Position numbers and translations under genes: made by a program
Source of the DNA: Notolepis coatsorum
Taxonomy: Eukaryota; Chordata; Actinopteri; Aulopiformes; Paralepididae
Reading direction: 5' to 3'
Length of the DNA: 64,000 nucleotides
NCBI GenBank assembly: GCA_963971535.1
Contig: OZ020585.1
Coordinates: forward strand, 27,460,193-27,524,192
Notes under the pieces: generated by a model
The model's input: only the letters and a program-made list of their open reading frames with translations
The model's database searches: none
Told to the model about the DNA's origin: nothing
Shown here: in pieces, positions 1 to 10,580 of the stretch
Layout of the letters: every line of letters starts with the position of its first letter
How positions within the stretch are numbered: position 1 is the stretch's first letter

Positions 1-574
1 CCAGATGGGGGGGGGGGGGGGGGTCGTTTATAATTCCGTGGCCAACGTTAGATGATTCATCTAGTGTGGGTGATATGAGCATTAGAGCAGTTTATATCGA
101 ACATGGTAAAAAAAAACGCTGAATCTTACCCCAGTCTCCTCGGGCCGCTGGGCGATGAGCAAAAATATTCCTATTATGGGATGTAGAAATATGCGATCCA
201 TTTCCAGGTTGTATAATAGTATATACGTCCAAATCATGTTGTTTATGGAGTTATTGGTAACGGATTGCTATCCATTGTGTCTAGCTCGAGTCCCGGGACT
301 ATTAGCGAGTGATCGGACCGAATTGGAATGAGCACCAGCTTCCGTTTCCTGTTTCCGGATTGGGCGATCCGCCGATCGGCCACCAGATGGCGCTCTTGAA
401 CCGTTGGAGAGTTGAGAGGGGATCAACAGTAGATCTCAAGTCTCCGGGGGAGAAATATGATTGCGATCACAGATTTTTGAAATATTGATCTCAATGACGT
501 GTTACGGCGTAATTGGCAGAATTAGCATGGCGGGGAATGACGAGTTTAGGCGTCTCTGGCAGAGAAAGTGTTAA
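1..574 (-). mobile_element. piggyBac-like TTAA element, right part, cut by window edge
   Basis: The sequence runs as the reverse complement of the complete element at 54359-55274. Shared stretches cover the part about CTGGAAATGGATCGCAT, the CATCTGGTGGCC stretch, and the terminal GGCAGAGAAAG(T)GTTAA. The copy ends at TTAA (571-574). A G-homopolymer at 7-23 interrupts its left side. It is a non-autonomous piggyBac-type MITE judged by TTAA ends; no transposase is visible. Confidence 0.7.
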
Positions 575-587
575 TATAAATGGAAAT

Positions 588-871
588 TAGGTATGTCCGA
601 TATTATCGGCTGACCGATATTATCGGCCGATATCGGCAGTAAAATGTGATATCGGAAAATATCGGTATCGGTTTAAAAAAAAGAAAAACAATAACAATAT
701 TTGTTATATATATATCCAGTGAAATCATTAGTTACCTGAAATTATTCAGTTTTTGGGGGGGGGGGGGAACCCTGCATATATCGGTATCGGTTGATATCGG
801 TATCGGAAATTAAGAGTTGGACAATATCGGAATATCGGCATCGGTAAAAAAGCCAATATCGAGCATCCCTA
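588..871. mobile_element. hAT MITE with ATATCGG iterons
   Basis: This is a 284-bp element with ends TAGGTATGTCCG and CGAGCATCCCTA. It is flanked by a perfect 8-bp duplication ATGGAAAT (580-587 and 872-879), the hAT signature. Both subterminal regions are packed with TATCGG/CCGATA repeats. The middle is AT-rich with a G-run. It has no coding capacity. Confidence 0.85.
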
Positions 872-1096
872 ATGGAAATGTATGGTTGAAACATGCAAAC
901 GTTCAAACGCACACACATTAATAAGCATTGGAGGCTTTTAACCAGGGCCGGACTGGGGAAATCATTAAGGCCAGGAAATATAGTGCAAAATATAGCCCCA
1001 GTCAGGCCACTTTTTAAGCAGGGGGTCCCCTATCAGGACATTTTTTGTTACAAAGACTTAATTTCCTGCATTCTGGTGCAGGAATTTTTTTATTTG

Positions 1097-1420
1097 TACC
1101 CTTTAAATGCCAGTGTTTGTGATGGCATCACAAATTATTGTTAAAAAAAATTGCTAGCATATGTATGATTAGCAACAACACTGATTTTGATGGATTTTCT
1201 GTTTTTTTTTTATGTCGGATTGAAAAAAATACAATCTTTTAATTCAACTTCAGCCTTGATCATAACACCACATATTCATTTTATAATTCTAACCCTTTAA
1301 ATGCCAGTGTGTGTGATGGCATATATTTGCAATATATCAAATGCAAAGTAGATTTTTCTGGGGGGGATTATTACAGGCTAGCATGTGTCAATGATTAGCA
1401 ACAACAGTTTTTTGTAAGGG
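1097..1420. repeat. two diverged direct repeat units
   Basis: ACCCTTTAAATGCCAGTG followed by TGTGATGGCAT occurs at 1097 and again at about 1290. Each is followed by GCTAGCAT and GATTAGCAACAACA. The units are about 190 bp apart and diverged. The opening motif resembles the TTAACCCTTT..TGCC ends of the piggyBac-like elements elsewhere in the window, so these may be degraded ends. The surrounding 880-1660 has no gene. Confidence 0.45.
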
Positions 1421-1664
1421 TCCCGCCTCCACCAATCACATGCAGCTCCCTTTGTGTGTGTGTGAGAGCAAGAGAGAGAAAGAGATAGTTCTCCAACTTG
1501 TGTGAGTTGCAGTGATCTCCTGGTTGTTCCCCACCTAGGTTATCTAACTATTGTGCTGCTGCAACTAGAAACACTGGCCTGCTTGCTTCTAAGTTCAGTG
1601 GCCTGACTGCATAAAAAAATAAAAATAATCATCTGGCGAACCCCCCCCCCCCCCCCGTCCCCCC

Positions 1665-1951
1665 CGTCTAATGAAATGACAATTGCTCGTCATTGAAGGT
1701 CCGAGCTGGTCTGTGTCTAATGAAATGACAATTGCTTGTCATTGAAGGTCCGCGCTGGTCTGTGTCTATAATGAAATGAGAAGAAAGCGCTGCGCTAAAG
1801 CAAGTCGGTCCGTGTTGATAGTTTGTTTCTAGCCACGGCGGCTAACTGACGTTACAACATATACTCGATGTTCACGATATATAAATTTACTACATCTCAC
1901 GTAGAACAAGCCACGATACATCGAGTATACTCTATATATCGCCCAGCCCTA
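1665..1951. mobile_element. truncated hAT MITE (right end only)
   Basis: This matches the right portion of the complete element at 35578-36629. Shared parts are the repeated GTCATTGAAGGTCCG..GCTGGTCTGTGT motif, ACAACATATACTCGATGTTC and the terminal ATATCGCCCAGCCCTA. No left end is found; a C-homopolymer lies at 1640-1665. Confidence 0.7.
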
Positions 1952-2076
1952 GTTCGTCTGTCGCACTGCTGATCTTTGGTAGGTTGTTGAGGTGTGTTGT
2001 TGTTGTACTGTTGCTGTACAGTCATCAGTCTGTCTGGCCAATTAAGTGTTTTTGATTCATAGTCATATTATTATAG

Positions 2077-2380
2077 TGTTTCCCCTATTGCCTTGGCGGG
2101 GCGGGTCGCCCCGCTAACGGGACCCCCCCCCCCCCCCCCGAAAAAGTTATAATAATAAAAAAAAGCATACATTTTATTTTTATTTTCTAACACTTTTTTT
2201 TTAATTAAAGTTTGCTTTAATCACAGTAACGTTGGCGAGCTAGCTAAATTATACATACATCGGTTTTCATATAAATCAATCAATTCACTAAAACTTTAAA
2301 ACGGTGGTGCGGCACGGTCTAAGGAGACACAGAAAAAAACCTACCAAATCCATTCCAAGAAAATCCTGTGGGAAACACTG
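2077..2380. mobile_element. MITE with AGTGTTTCCC inverted ends
   Basis: The left end AGTGTTTCCCCTATTG and the right end TCCTGTGGGAAACACT form a terminal inverted repeat. A C-run follows the left end. No clear target-site duplication is seen, so the family is uncertain (hAT-like ends). Confidence 0.5.
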
Positions 2381-2991
2381 TCCCTGTATTGTAAATAGTT
2401 GTGTGTTGTCACTACTGTATGTAAAATTGTAAATAAGTTCATTTATGCGTTAATATTTATTTACCAAATTTATGTGCAATTGTTTCATTTCAGCTCAGTG
2501 TAGAGAAATGCACCGATACTAACAACCGCCTTACGACACTGTTGACACCACGTATCCGTGACACGCGCGCCCCGCGACAACACTAGTAGTTTTGGGGGGC
2601 CTACCACCCCCCCTGAAAAAAATCCTAGGGGAAAAACTGTAGGGTATGTTCAGACTTCTGGACAACTACCACCATTTCCTACTTTCCTATCAGTTGAGTC
2701 CTCTCAGCACAAACCATGGTGTTCTTCATACTGGGATACACATAGTTCTGGCTAGAAAGCTACAAAACAGATGCAGGTTTTAGCTGTGGGTATTCAGCGT
2801 GAAGAACAGCATGTATAGTGCTGAGAAGAACTCTACTGATCAATGTCATCATTGGTAAATAGGATGATGTAAATTCTGAACTTATATCAAGGAGGGTAAT
2901 TGACCTCAAGCTCCAACCTCTTTTCTTTTGTCTACTGAAGTACACATGCCATACATTATGGGGGTGTACTTTGGTAGAATATAGTTCCTAC

Positions 2992-3607
2992 TAGGGCTGA
3001 GCCCAAACATTCGAAGGTTCGGACCTTCCGTTCGTTACGTTGGCACTCAAATCTTAATGAATGGGTTTGAACCTCTTTCTTTATTTTACACGAAAAATGC
3101 ATATCAGAATGTGATATATCAGAATATCACAGTACTATGTTGTGTTTACAATAATTTTTAAAGTCACGAAAGTCACGCATGAACAGTCGAACACAGATAC
3201 ACAGTCAACGAGGAGGGGTCACCGACATACAATATCAGGAAATTAATCAATGCTATGCACGTTAGTCACGCTATGCATGTTTAGCTTGCTAACGTTAAGA
3301 TAGCAGGAGCAGTCTGCCAACAAAGATGCTATTTCAACAAATGCATTCACAAAATGGATTACCATCCAAACGTTATTGAAGACTCCTGTGACCAGTAAGT
3401 AGATGTACTACTACTTTTACTAACCACTTTTAACGGCAGCAATATGCGCATATGTTCTACGTTATATTGCGTAAATGTGCCTAAAGTCAAGACTTGACAG
3501 TACTGAACCGGAAAAATTATTCATACGATTAAAAACGATGGTTCGTCTGTTAGAAAAACCCTGCCGAAGTTCGAATCCGGAAAAACAGGGCTTCGGGGAC
3601 AGCTCTA
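2992..3607. mobile_element. hAT MITE with TTCGAA-type ends
   Basis: This is a 616-bp element starting TAGGGCTGAGCCC and ending GGGGACAGCTCTA, flanked by a perfect 8-bp duplication GTTCCTAC (2984-2991 and 3608-3615). Left and right ends carry CATTCGAAGGTTCGG and AGTTCGAATCCGG motifs. A related copy without a left end lies at 48755-49478. Non-coding. Confidence 0.85.
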
Positions 3608-3866
3608 GTTCCTACATGAAACTGCTCACAACAAGATCTGTGGATTATCTTGAGTAACCAGGTCATGATTTCTGGAAAGAGACACTGCTTTTGAGTATTT
3701 AAAAATGTTTTCTTTTGGCCACTTCAAGTGCCACAAACCGAATGCCATTTAGCTGCATTGTATTGGAGTGATGGCAGAACTAGGCAAATCACACTGAAAC
3801 TATCAAGATGGATAGGTAGCACTCCAGATATATATTCTTTTCCTCTTTAAAATGTTCTGTGAACTG

Positions 3867-4067
3867 GGGCGCCCCAGTGGCGAACCACATAGCGCGCTCA
3901 GCCGCGACACGGCCGACCCGGGTTCAATTCCCGAACCCGTCGTTATTTGCCGAATGTCTTCCCCCCCCACTCTGTCTCCCATTCCTCCTCTGTCTCTCTC
4001 TACTGGACTGCCCAGTAGAAATAAAGCGATAAAACGCCAAAAAAATTAATCTTTAAATTTTTTTCCC
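3867..4067 (+). mobile_element. tRNA-derived SINE
   Basis: The head has Pol III A-box-like (AGTGGCGAACC) and B-box (GGTTCAATTCC) motifs. A C/T-rich body and an A-rich tail follow. An 8-bp direct repeat GTGAACTG (3859-3866 and 4068-4075) flanks it. A second member, with the same head and pyrimidine-rich body, is at 62212-62403 on the other strand. It sits 45 bp inside scaf8 intron 4, antisense to the gene. Confidence 0.75.
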
Positions 4068-4112
4068 GTGAACTGTAACTTTAAGGGAAAAAAATCAGGA
4101 ATCCTAACATAC

Positions 4113-4274
4113 CTTGTCATCTGAGGGGCAGCGGTAGAGGTACTGGAAAGTTCCGATGATGTTCTTGCTGAAGCGTGGGGCGAACACATCCTTGTCTATG
4201 CCAAACTGGTGCCGCGACTGCCTGACGATGGAGTCGATGACGTACAACCCCGGGACCTTGTATTCTGGTTTGCA
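4113..4274 (-). CDS. scaf8: scaf8 coding exon 4 (CID, residues 54-107)
   Basis: SR-related CTD-associated factor 8 binds phosphorylated RNA polymerase II CTD through its N-terminal CID and suppresses early transcript termination. This 54-codon exon is phase 0 at both ends. The acceptor is TTCCAACAG|TGC and the donor GACAAG|GTATGT. The peptide begins CKPEYKVPGL, contains the CID signature YVIDSIVRQSRHQFG and ends RCPSDDK. Recalled human SCAF8 reads almost the same here (VFAPRFS, RCPGDDK), whereas SCAF4 has VFGPRFS and LCPSEDK, which favours SCAF8. The upstream in-frame ATG at 4326-4328 is intronic, not a start. The following exon (SKIVRVLNLW in the family) is not in bases 1-4112. Confidence 0.95.
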
Positions 4275-4430
4275 CTGTTGGAACAGAGATGCAATGTACC
4301 GGTAAGTGTCACTGAAAGTTCTCTCCAATTTCCATTTAGAAAATGTATTTTAGATTTTGGATTATTTTACTGAAACATGTTCTGTTCTGACCATGACTGA
4401 GATGTTAGAACATAGGAATGGGAATCAAAT

Positions 4431-4707
4431 CAAATCAAATTTATTTGTAAGGCCCGACAACACACGTTAATGTCATAGGCCGGACATGTCTTCTTTAAAC
4501 AAGTCAAGAAGGAACATCACAATAAATCAACAAAACAAAAACACCATAAAGTCCAGATTTTTTTAAATAAATAAAATAAATGCAACACTCCCAGACATAC
4601 CCCACACGAAGGTAAGGAAAAACTCACTAAAACCTAGCAATAAAAATAAAATAAAAATGTATCTACCCCCTATAGCTTGCTCTGTTTGGGGTTGGTCGGA
4701 CTGAAAG
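4431..4707. repeat. CAAAT-repeat and AT-rich dispersed-repeat-like stretch
   Basis: Three tandem CAAAT-type units lead into TTTATTTG, a common retroposon-tail form in fish. A-rich low-complexity sequence follows up to the hAT element at 4708. No coding signal or clear boundaries are seen. Confidence 0.35.
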
Positions 4708-5924
4708 TAGGGATACACCGATCCGATATTGGTATCGGCTGCCGATATCAGTAAAATAGCTGGATCGGATATCGGTAAAAAAAAATATATAATAAATAAA
4801 ATAAGAAATAACAATTCAGTATGTGTTAATTTGTTACATTTAGTTTCACTAAGTTAGGAAAGTAATGTTTTAAGTCAAGCCTTGCACAAAAGAATGATCC
4901 CAGTCTCTTCCACACAGGACAGTGAGGCATACAGTTTATTAATTGAATGAAGTTTATTTTCTGTCTTTGTTTACAACAAATAAAACACTTGTGATCCTTT
5001 ACAATTCTTAAAAACAAAATATATTTTAATATTTAAAAAAAAACATGGATTTAAATTATATATATATATTTTAATTGAACAATGGGTATCGGATCGGTAT
5101 CGGTATTGGCCGATACCAGTGCATGTGAGCGGATCGGAGCGTGAGCGGCGCGGGGCGCGGAGCGGCCGGTTTTGACGTGAGCGAGGAGTGGGTTTTAAAA
5201 TGAGTCGGCGCGACGTCCGGAGCGAGAGTTCTCCTCCGCTCCAATCCACTCCAGGCCGCTCACAGTGGTTTAACACTGTTGATGTAATATATACATGCAG
5301 TACAATGTCAAAGCAACAGATGGCGATGTACAAACATGAAGGCCATTTTCAACCAATGAGAAGGGTTCAGGCTTCGTCACTGTAGAGACGCCCACCATAG
5401 ATATCTATGACGCCCACACTCACTCTCCTGTTAGAAAAGGTATCGACGCCATTGTTGTTGACGTTAGCTTACATGCTAACGTTAATGGCAGCGACCATAG
5501 CATTGTGGCTCGGCTAGCCTATCATCGCTTAATAGAACTAGTGAATGGATAAACAACGTTATTTAACATTGCAGAATGGCTACAATTACAATGCGGCTCA
5601 ATACAAACAATTGTTAAGGGGCCCAGGGGGTGTAGACTGTTGTAGTTTGAGCTCATTTACACCATGCTCCAAAAAAGAAAAAGAAAAACTGCCGAGTGAT
5701 CTGGCGCGGGGAGCGGGGAGCGCTCAATTCAAGGTGAGTGGGGAGCGAGCGGAGAGCGACTTGGGGGCGGGGTCAACATGAGCGATTAGCGGAGCGGACC
5801 AAGCTTTAAAGAGCGAAGAGCGGATTTCTCGGCCGCGCCGATCCGCTCACGTGGTCTGGCCGATACCCAACCCAAACCCAGGTATCGGTATTGGGAGTGA
5901 AAAAGTCGGATCGGTGCATCCCTA
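4708..5924. mobile_element. hAT MITE with ATCGG iterons, carrying a nested hAT
   Basis: The ends are TAGGGATACACCGATCC and GGATCGGTGCATCCCTA. The 8-bp duplication is ACTGAAAG (4700-4707) against ACTGAAAC (5925-5932), one mismatch. Subterminal regions are rich in GGTATCGG/CCGATACC. The same family occurs intact at 29700-30203 and as a right end at 14020-14110. A second hAT (5117-5858) sits inside it. Confidence 0.85.
5117..5858. mobile_element. nested hAT MITE with GAGCGG iterons
   Basis: This is a 742-bp element with ends CAGTGCATGTGAGCGG and CCGCTCACGTGGTCTG. It is flanked by a perfect 8-bp duplication GCCGATAC (5109-5116 and 5859-5866) cut into the host element's own iteron. The ends are GC-rich with many GAGCGG/CCGCTC copies. 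The inverted relative is 31667-32301. It also holds a fragment like the retroposon tail (AATGCGGCTCAATACA). Confidence 0.88.
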
Positions 5925-5954
5925 ACTGAAACCCTTTAAATTATAGTAGCTTAC

Positions 5955-5999
5955 CTTCTGTACAAATTTCTCCACACTCTGGACAACATGCTTGTAAAA
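5955..5999 (-). CDS. scaf8: scaf8 coding exon 3 (CID, residues 39-53)
   Basis: This 15-codon exon encodes FYKHVVQSVEKFVQK, a CID alpha-helix, against FYKHVVQSVEKFIQK recalled for human SCAF8. The acceptor is CTGTTTCAG|TTT and the donor CAGAAG|GTAAG, both phase 0, so it joins exons 2 and 4 without a shift. It is too short to stand out as an open frame and is found from splice sites and family match. A fold-back transposon begins 92 bp upstream in intron 2. Confidence 0.95.
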
Positions 6000-6090
6000 C
6001 TGAAACAGAAGAGAAAACGAGAGAACACAAATTGTGATACCCAAACAAAACCACGGCATCTCAAGGGAGCACTGTAAAAACATTCACCAC

Positions 6091-6717
6091 TTAAAGGGGA
6101 ACTCCACTTTTTTTGGAAATTAGCTTATTTAACATCTTCCCTGGAGTTAGACAAGAAGATGCATACCTTTTTTGTCTCTGTGCGTGCATTTTATCTTTGG
6201 GAATAGACGCTCCGTTAGCATAGCTTAGCTTCATCACTGGAAGTGAGGCAGGACAGTAGCCTTACAGTGCCTTACAGTGTATTGCAAGGTCTGACATTGA
6301 CCAAACTTGATATGCATGACCTTGGTGGGCTCTAGGCCAACTCCTGAAAAGGGGGTCAATGTCAGACCTTGCAATCAAAAGTTAGGGGCGCACTGAAATT
6401 ATGGCAAGGGTTATTAGCCCCCTAACTTTTGATTGCAAAGTCTGACATTGACCCCCTTTTCAGGAGTTGACCTAGAGCCCACCAAGGTCATGCATATCAA
6501 GTTTGGTCAATGTCAGACCTTGCAATACACTGTAAGGCACTGTAAGGCTACTGTCCTGCCTCACTTCCAGTGATGAAGCTAAGCTATGCTAACGGAGCGT
6601 CTATTCCCAAAGCTAAAATGCACGCACAGAGACAAAAAAGGTATGCATCTTCTTGTCTAACTCCAGGGAAGATGTTAAATAAGCTAATTTCCAAAAAAAA
6701 GTGGAGTTCCCCTTTAA
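6091..6717. mobile_element. fold-back element with ~300-bp inverted arms
   Basis: The left arm (6091-6389) and right arm (6417-6717) are near-perfect inverted copies around a loop of about 27 nt. Only a few mismatches were seen across the compared stretches (for example ATTTTATC versus ATTTTAGC). The outermost bases are TTAAAGGGGAACTCCAC and its complement, so TTAA bounds both sides. No coding region. It lies in scaf8 intron 2 beside exon 3, and the transcript would contain a hairpin of about 300 bp. Confidence 0.85.
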
Positions 6718-7015
6718 AACATGTTCAACGGTTGCATATTTGGTTAGATGAATGATCCCAGGAAAGGGGAACTGTGGAAAATACTTGGTCAAAACCACTC
6801 ATGCTTCAAGTGGTAAATTAAAATGTTCATAGAATATCCAAAAAATGCACAAAAAGGACAAATTCTTTGTGGCTGAAACTGTGAATCACAGTTGTGTTAT
6901 CATTCAATGTAACACGTCAGCACAAAGATTTTAAAGTCTCAATCAGATGTGCTTTTAGCGCATCAATGATAATGACTTGATCGTAGTAGAAAATAGGCCC
7001 AATATATATAAAAAC

Positions 7016-7588
7016 TAGGGCTGTCAAAGTTAATGCTTTAACTTGAGATTAATTTAAATTATTTAAAGCATTAAAATAAATTAATCTAGATTAATCTATG
7101 GAGTGAAAAACTTCAACGTTCTGAACTTTCAGCAGTATATTTGCTTGTTCTTTTTTTGCATTGACTCATTCACCTTTTTGAAAATCATGATGAAAAAAAA
7201 AATTGTTGTTAATGATTTATATTACTGGTAGTTCATACAAGACATTATCGTCCTCTAAGCCAATCTGCACTTTAACATAGGCCTGGGTTGTTTTTATTTC
7301 TGTTAGCGCCGCAGATATAAGAAAGAGGTCTAGCTGAGTCAATGTTGATGGTTGTTGAACATTTGTATTTCACAGGAGAGAAACTGTATTCAAAGAAAGC
7401 TATTAAAATAGTCTTTGAATCTAAATATACTTTTTGTGTTGATTTTACATTAATTCCATGATTTTACTCAAGTAAATATCTGTTACAAGCTTCGGTCTTG
7501 AGTCGAAAAATGCAATTTTTAATCTAGATTAATTGCAGAAAATTGAGAGGTTAATTAGTTAATTTTTTTTAATCTATTGACAGCACTA
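7016..7588. mobile_element. hAT MITE with TTAATC iterons
   Basis: This is a 573-bp element. The ends are TAGGGCTGTCAAAGTTAA and CTATTGACAGCACTA. The perfect 8-bp duplication is ATAAAAAC (7008-7015 and 7589-7596). Subterminal GATTAA/TTAATCTAGATTAA repeats are present. A right-end fragment of the same family is at about 26020-26096. Confidence 0.87.
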
Positions 7589-7705
7589 ATAAAAACACAT
7601 GTAGGCTATGTTGAAAGATATTGTATCCAGACTTTTGTCAATCTGATATCATATGGTATAGGGAGGTGTAGTCTGACATCACTGGTTGTTCCACCCGTAT
7701 AGGGA

Positions 7706-7936
7706 TTTACAAATGGGGGAAATAAGTATTGAACACATCAGCATTTTGTCCCGTAAATATATTTCCAATGTGGCCATTCAAGTGACATTTTCACCAGACT
7801 TTGGTATTAACTCAGGGAATCCAGACAAAATCTAAACATTAAAGTCCATACATAAATAAAGGTATGTGTAATAAAGTGGAATGACATAGGAAAAAAGTAT
7901 TGAACATATTAACTGAAATTAACTCAATACTTAGTC
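7706..7936. mobile_element. Tc1/mariner-like fragment
   Basis: The stretch GGGGGAAATAAGTATTGAAC and its rough inverse near 7890-7925 resemble the ends of fish Tc1-like transposons. There is no transposase frame and the borders are approximate. Confidence 0.5.
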
Positions 7937-8444
7937 AGGGCTCCAGGGTGCGCCCGTTTTGGTCGCATTTTGAGACCAAATATCAGCGCAGTGAGACTGG
8001 ATGTTTTCTGATTGGCTCCGATTGTTATTCACTGAATTACACCACTGCGCCACTGTGAAACCAAAATATACCTTTCGGAAGGAATGGCTGGTTAAATTTC
8101 CCTGGCTCCGCTACGATAAAGCGACAAACAGTATGGTTTGCATGTATTGCAAGGAGTGTGGTCCTAATATGGCTGGCAGTACTGCGTTTGCTGTCAGATC
8201 ATCAACATTCAGAATAGAAACATTAAAAAAAGCATAGTGTCTCCAAAAAACACATACTGTGTCGTGACAGGTGTGTTGCCAGCACATCAACAGTGCCTCT
8301 CCACTGCTTATAATATCGCAAAAGAAGAGCTGGCGTTTACTAAATTCAAATCGCAGATCACCCTAATGAAAAAAAACTGCTTAAACGTCAACCCGACGTA
8401 CAGCAACGACACTGCCTGTGCCTGTTCATAGGAGTGATTGCAGA
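7937..8444 (+). pseudogene. hAT-derived transposase, 5' part (TTF-type zinc finger), frameshifted
   Basis: It starts at a hAT-like terminus CAGGGCTCCAGGGTGCG. The reading frame at 8001-8237 encodes a TTF/BED-like zinc finger: WLVKFPWLRYDK, then MVCMYCKECG. The frame breaks at an A-run (about 8226). A second frame holds ELAFTKFKSQITLMKKN and SNDTACA, then a third begins LFIGVIAD. This matches domesticated or decayed hAT proteins of the ZNF862/KIAA1586 type. The coding sequence resumes at 10370 after a 1.9-kb hAT insertion. It is a dead copy. Confidence 0.75.
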
Positions 8445-8952
8445 TAGGGATGCACCGATACGAAAATTTGCCACCGATACCGATTGTTCAACTAACACAA
8501 TCGGCCGATACCAATACCGATATTTGTGGCATTTTTTTTTTTATATATATATATTTCTTTTGTAATATTTTTTTTTGGTAATATTTTTTTTTGGTAATAT
8601 TTTTATTTTATTTTATGAAACTACTGTATATTTCTGTTACAAATTGTGCTCACCGATATGAACATAGGCCTCTTTACTTACTTAAAAAAAGGAAACATCA
8701 AGAAATAGCACTATCTCTCTACCAGTATGTTCTGCAGGAGGGCTGCAGCTAGATACTAGTTCTCCCAGTATGGTCTACCGGCTGGGCTGCAGCTGGATAC
8801 TATTGTCTCAACCAGAGCTCTCAACCAATGAAATTTTGATTGACAGTCGATTCTGCCAATTACGTCACACACCGCTTGCACCCGCCTCTGCTGTTACCAC
8901 CAATCGGCAATTTACTTCCGCTTTTGTCCGCCATTGATTTTGACGAGAGGTA

Positions 8953-9321
8953 CCGTACTTTTCGCACTATAAGCCGCACCTGACTATAAGCCGCAGCAGC
9001 TAAATTTAATGATGTGTACATATATAAGCCGCACTGGACTATAAGCCGCAGGTGTTTTAATGTTTAATTACCATATGTAATTAGCATTGGGACACAATAC
9101 TGTCAGACAAATAACAAGAATTAACTAATTTACAAGTTGTATTAAGTTTAGCAAATAAGGGAACAGATAAATAACATTTCAATGCAGTCAAAAAAGCAAT
9201 ATTTAGATTTTTACATTTTCGGGTTTGGTCACGTCAAGTCACATATAAGCCGCACCGTTATATAAGCCGCAGGGTCGAAAAATGGGGGGAAAAGCCATGG
9301 CTTATAGTCCGAAAAGTACGG
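8953..9321. mobile_element. MITE with CCGTACTTTTCG ends and TA duplication
   Basis: The ends are CCGTACTTTTCGCACTATAA and its complement TTATAGTCCGAAAAGTACGG, with TA on both sides. The ends are filled with TATAAGCCGCA repeats (eight or so copies in both strands). TA duplication suggests Tc1/mariner-type mobilisation. Nested within the 8445-10361 hAT. Confidence 0.75.
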
Positions 9322-9679
9322 TATTCTACAACAACAACAACGGCGGCGGCGCGGCCGACGTTTAGCTTTTAGCTCCGCAGGATGACTTAAACGAGGCATA
9401 ATGATTTTACTGCAACGAATGTTATAATAAAACAAAGCCTTTCTATACATGTGTGATTGAAAACTTTATTAACAGATTGCAGAATGGGTAAAACTCAGGG
9501 CTCTATGAGCAACGGAAGGAACTGAGCTAGTATGAACGCGTAATGCTTGCTACGTTCGGGTAAATAATATGCTGATGTTATTGAATGTGTAACACTAACT
9601 ATATAACGTTAATGCCACAAAACGAATGCCTTGTTAATCATAAGTAGTAACTTTGATGCAGTAGCTTGTGTGTGTGTGT

Positions 9680-10148
9680 TAAGGCTGAGCCCGAACCCTG
9701 TTTTTAGGGTTTGAACGTTCGCCAGGGTTTATCGAACGAACGTTCGAACGTTCGTTTTTTGTAAATTTTTTAATACAATTTTTTTTTTATTAAACCTTTT
9801 TTTTATATAATTTTTTTTTTTTTTTTATTATAGATCCTACGGTGGGCGGCATTGCATAATCTATTGGTGAAAAAACATGTTGTTTACAGTGGTGGCTGTT
9901 CATGTAAACATGTAATTAAACAAAGCACTCAGAAGAAAATAAACAAGCTACTGAGTACTGCATAAAGTTCCTACTTATGATAAACAATAGCCCTTGCACA
10001 CCGCAGTCACGTAAGGGGCTAGATAAACAAATGAATTCGTTTTGTGGCATTAAAGTTATATAGTTAGTGTTACACGTTCAATAACAGGTATTCACTCTTG
10101 GTCGACGGGAAGGAGAGAGGCGTGCGCCTCGGCTCGGGCTCAGCCTTA
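9680..10148. mobile_element. nested hAT MITE with GAACGTTCG iterons
   Basis: The ends are TAAGGCTGAGCCCGAACC and CGGGCTCAGCCTTA. It is inserted in a GT repeat, so the apparent 8-bp duplication GTGTGTGT is not independent evidence. The left end has palindromic CGAACGTTCGAACGTTCG. It resembles in style the TTCGAA family at 2992-3607. Confidence 0.75.
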
Positions 10149-10369
10149 GTGTGTGTGTGTGTGTGTGTGTGGGGGGGGACTGGGGACGGCGTTGTGCAGG
10201 TCGCAAGTGAACTTTTTTTTGTCTTTTGACGCTACACAAATTGATGGATATTTATTGGCTACTGCCATCGGCACATTCGAGCTTATCGGCCGATAGGCCG
10301 ATTGCAGTCAACAAGGCACTTATCGGCCAATACCGATACCCGACCAATACATGCACCCCTAATTGCAGA

Positions 10370-10580
10370 CACATTAAAAAAGAAGACGTCCCTTCAGACG
10401 TCCCTTCAGATTGCGGAGAACATCTACATGAGCTTCATGATCGACGGAGATACAGACGTCTCTGAGTGCGAGCTCGTCTACAGCCGCATATTGCACAACG
10501 GGAGACCTATCAATATCCTAATTGGCCACATCGAGGTGGAGCATGCACATGCAAAAAGGTACAGCAATGTTATTATATAA
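10370..10580 (+). pseudogene. hAT-derived transposase, continuation
   Basis: The frame encodes DTLKKKTSLQ, a duplicated TSLQ, then ENIYMSFMIDGDTDV, ECELVYSRILHNG and HIEVEHAHAK. It continues the protein broken at 8444. The order matches ZNF862/KIAA1586-like hAT-derived proteins. It runs out at a GGTAC junction near 10558. The downstream 10600-11690 has no recognisable coding sequence. Confidence 0.7.

Larger units (their letters stand above)
8445..10361. mobile_element. 1.9-kb hAT element inserted in a hAT pseudogene
   Basis: The left end TAGGGATGCACCGATACG and the right end CCAATACATGCACCCCTA delimit the element. The perfect 8-bp duplication is ATTGCAGA (8437-8444 and 10362-10369). Removing the insert and one duplication restores the coding string GVIADTLKKK. 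Iterons are CCGATACCGAT/ATCGGCCGATA. It contains two further insertions (8953-9321, 9680-10148) and fragments of the shared hAT core (GCTGCAGCTGGATACTATTG near 8789). Confidence 0.9.

Noticed and set aside
4104-4328. A 74-codon frame starting MERTFSDTYRYIASLFQQ
   Set aside because: The first 18 residues are intron; the true exon begins after CCAACAG at 4274 and is joined to exon 3.
4971-5785. Protein-coding gene suggested by GC-rich frames of 65-120 codons on both strands
   Set aside because: The region is a bounded hAT MITE (8-bp duplication GCCGATAC) with frames arising from GAGCGG repeats.
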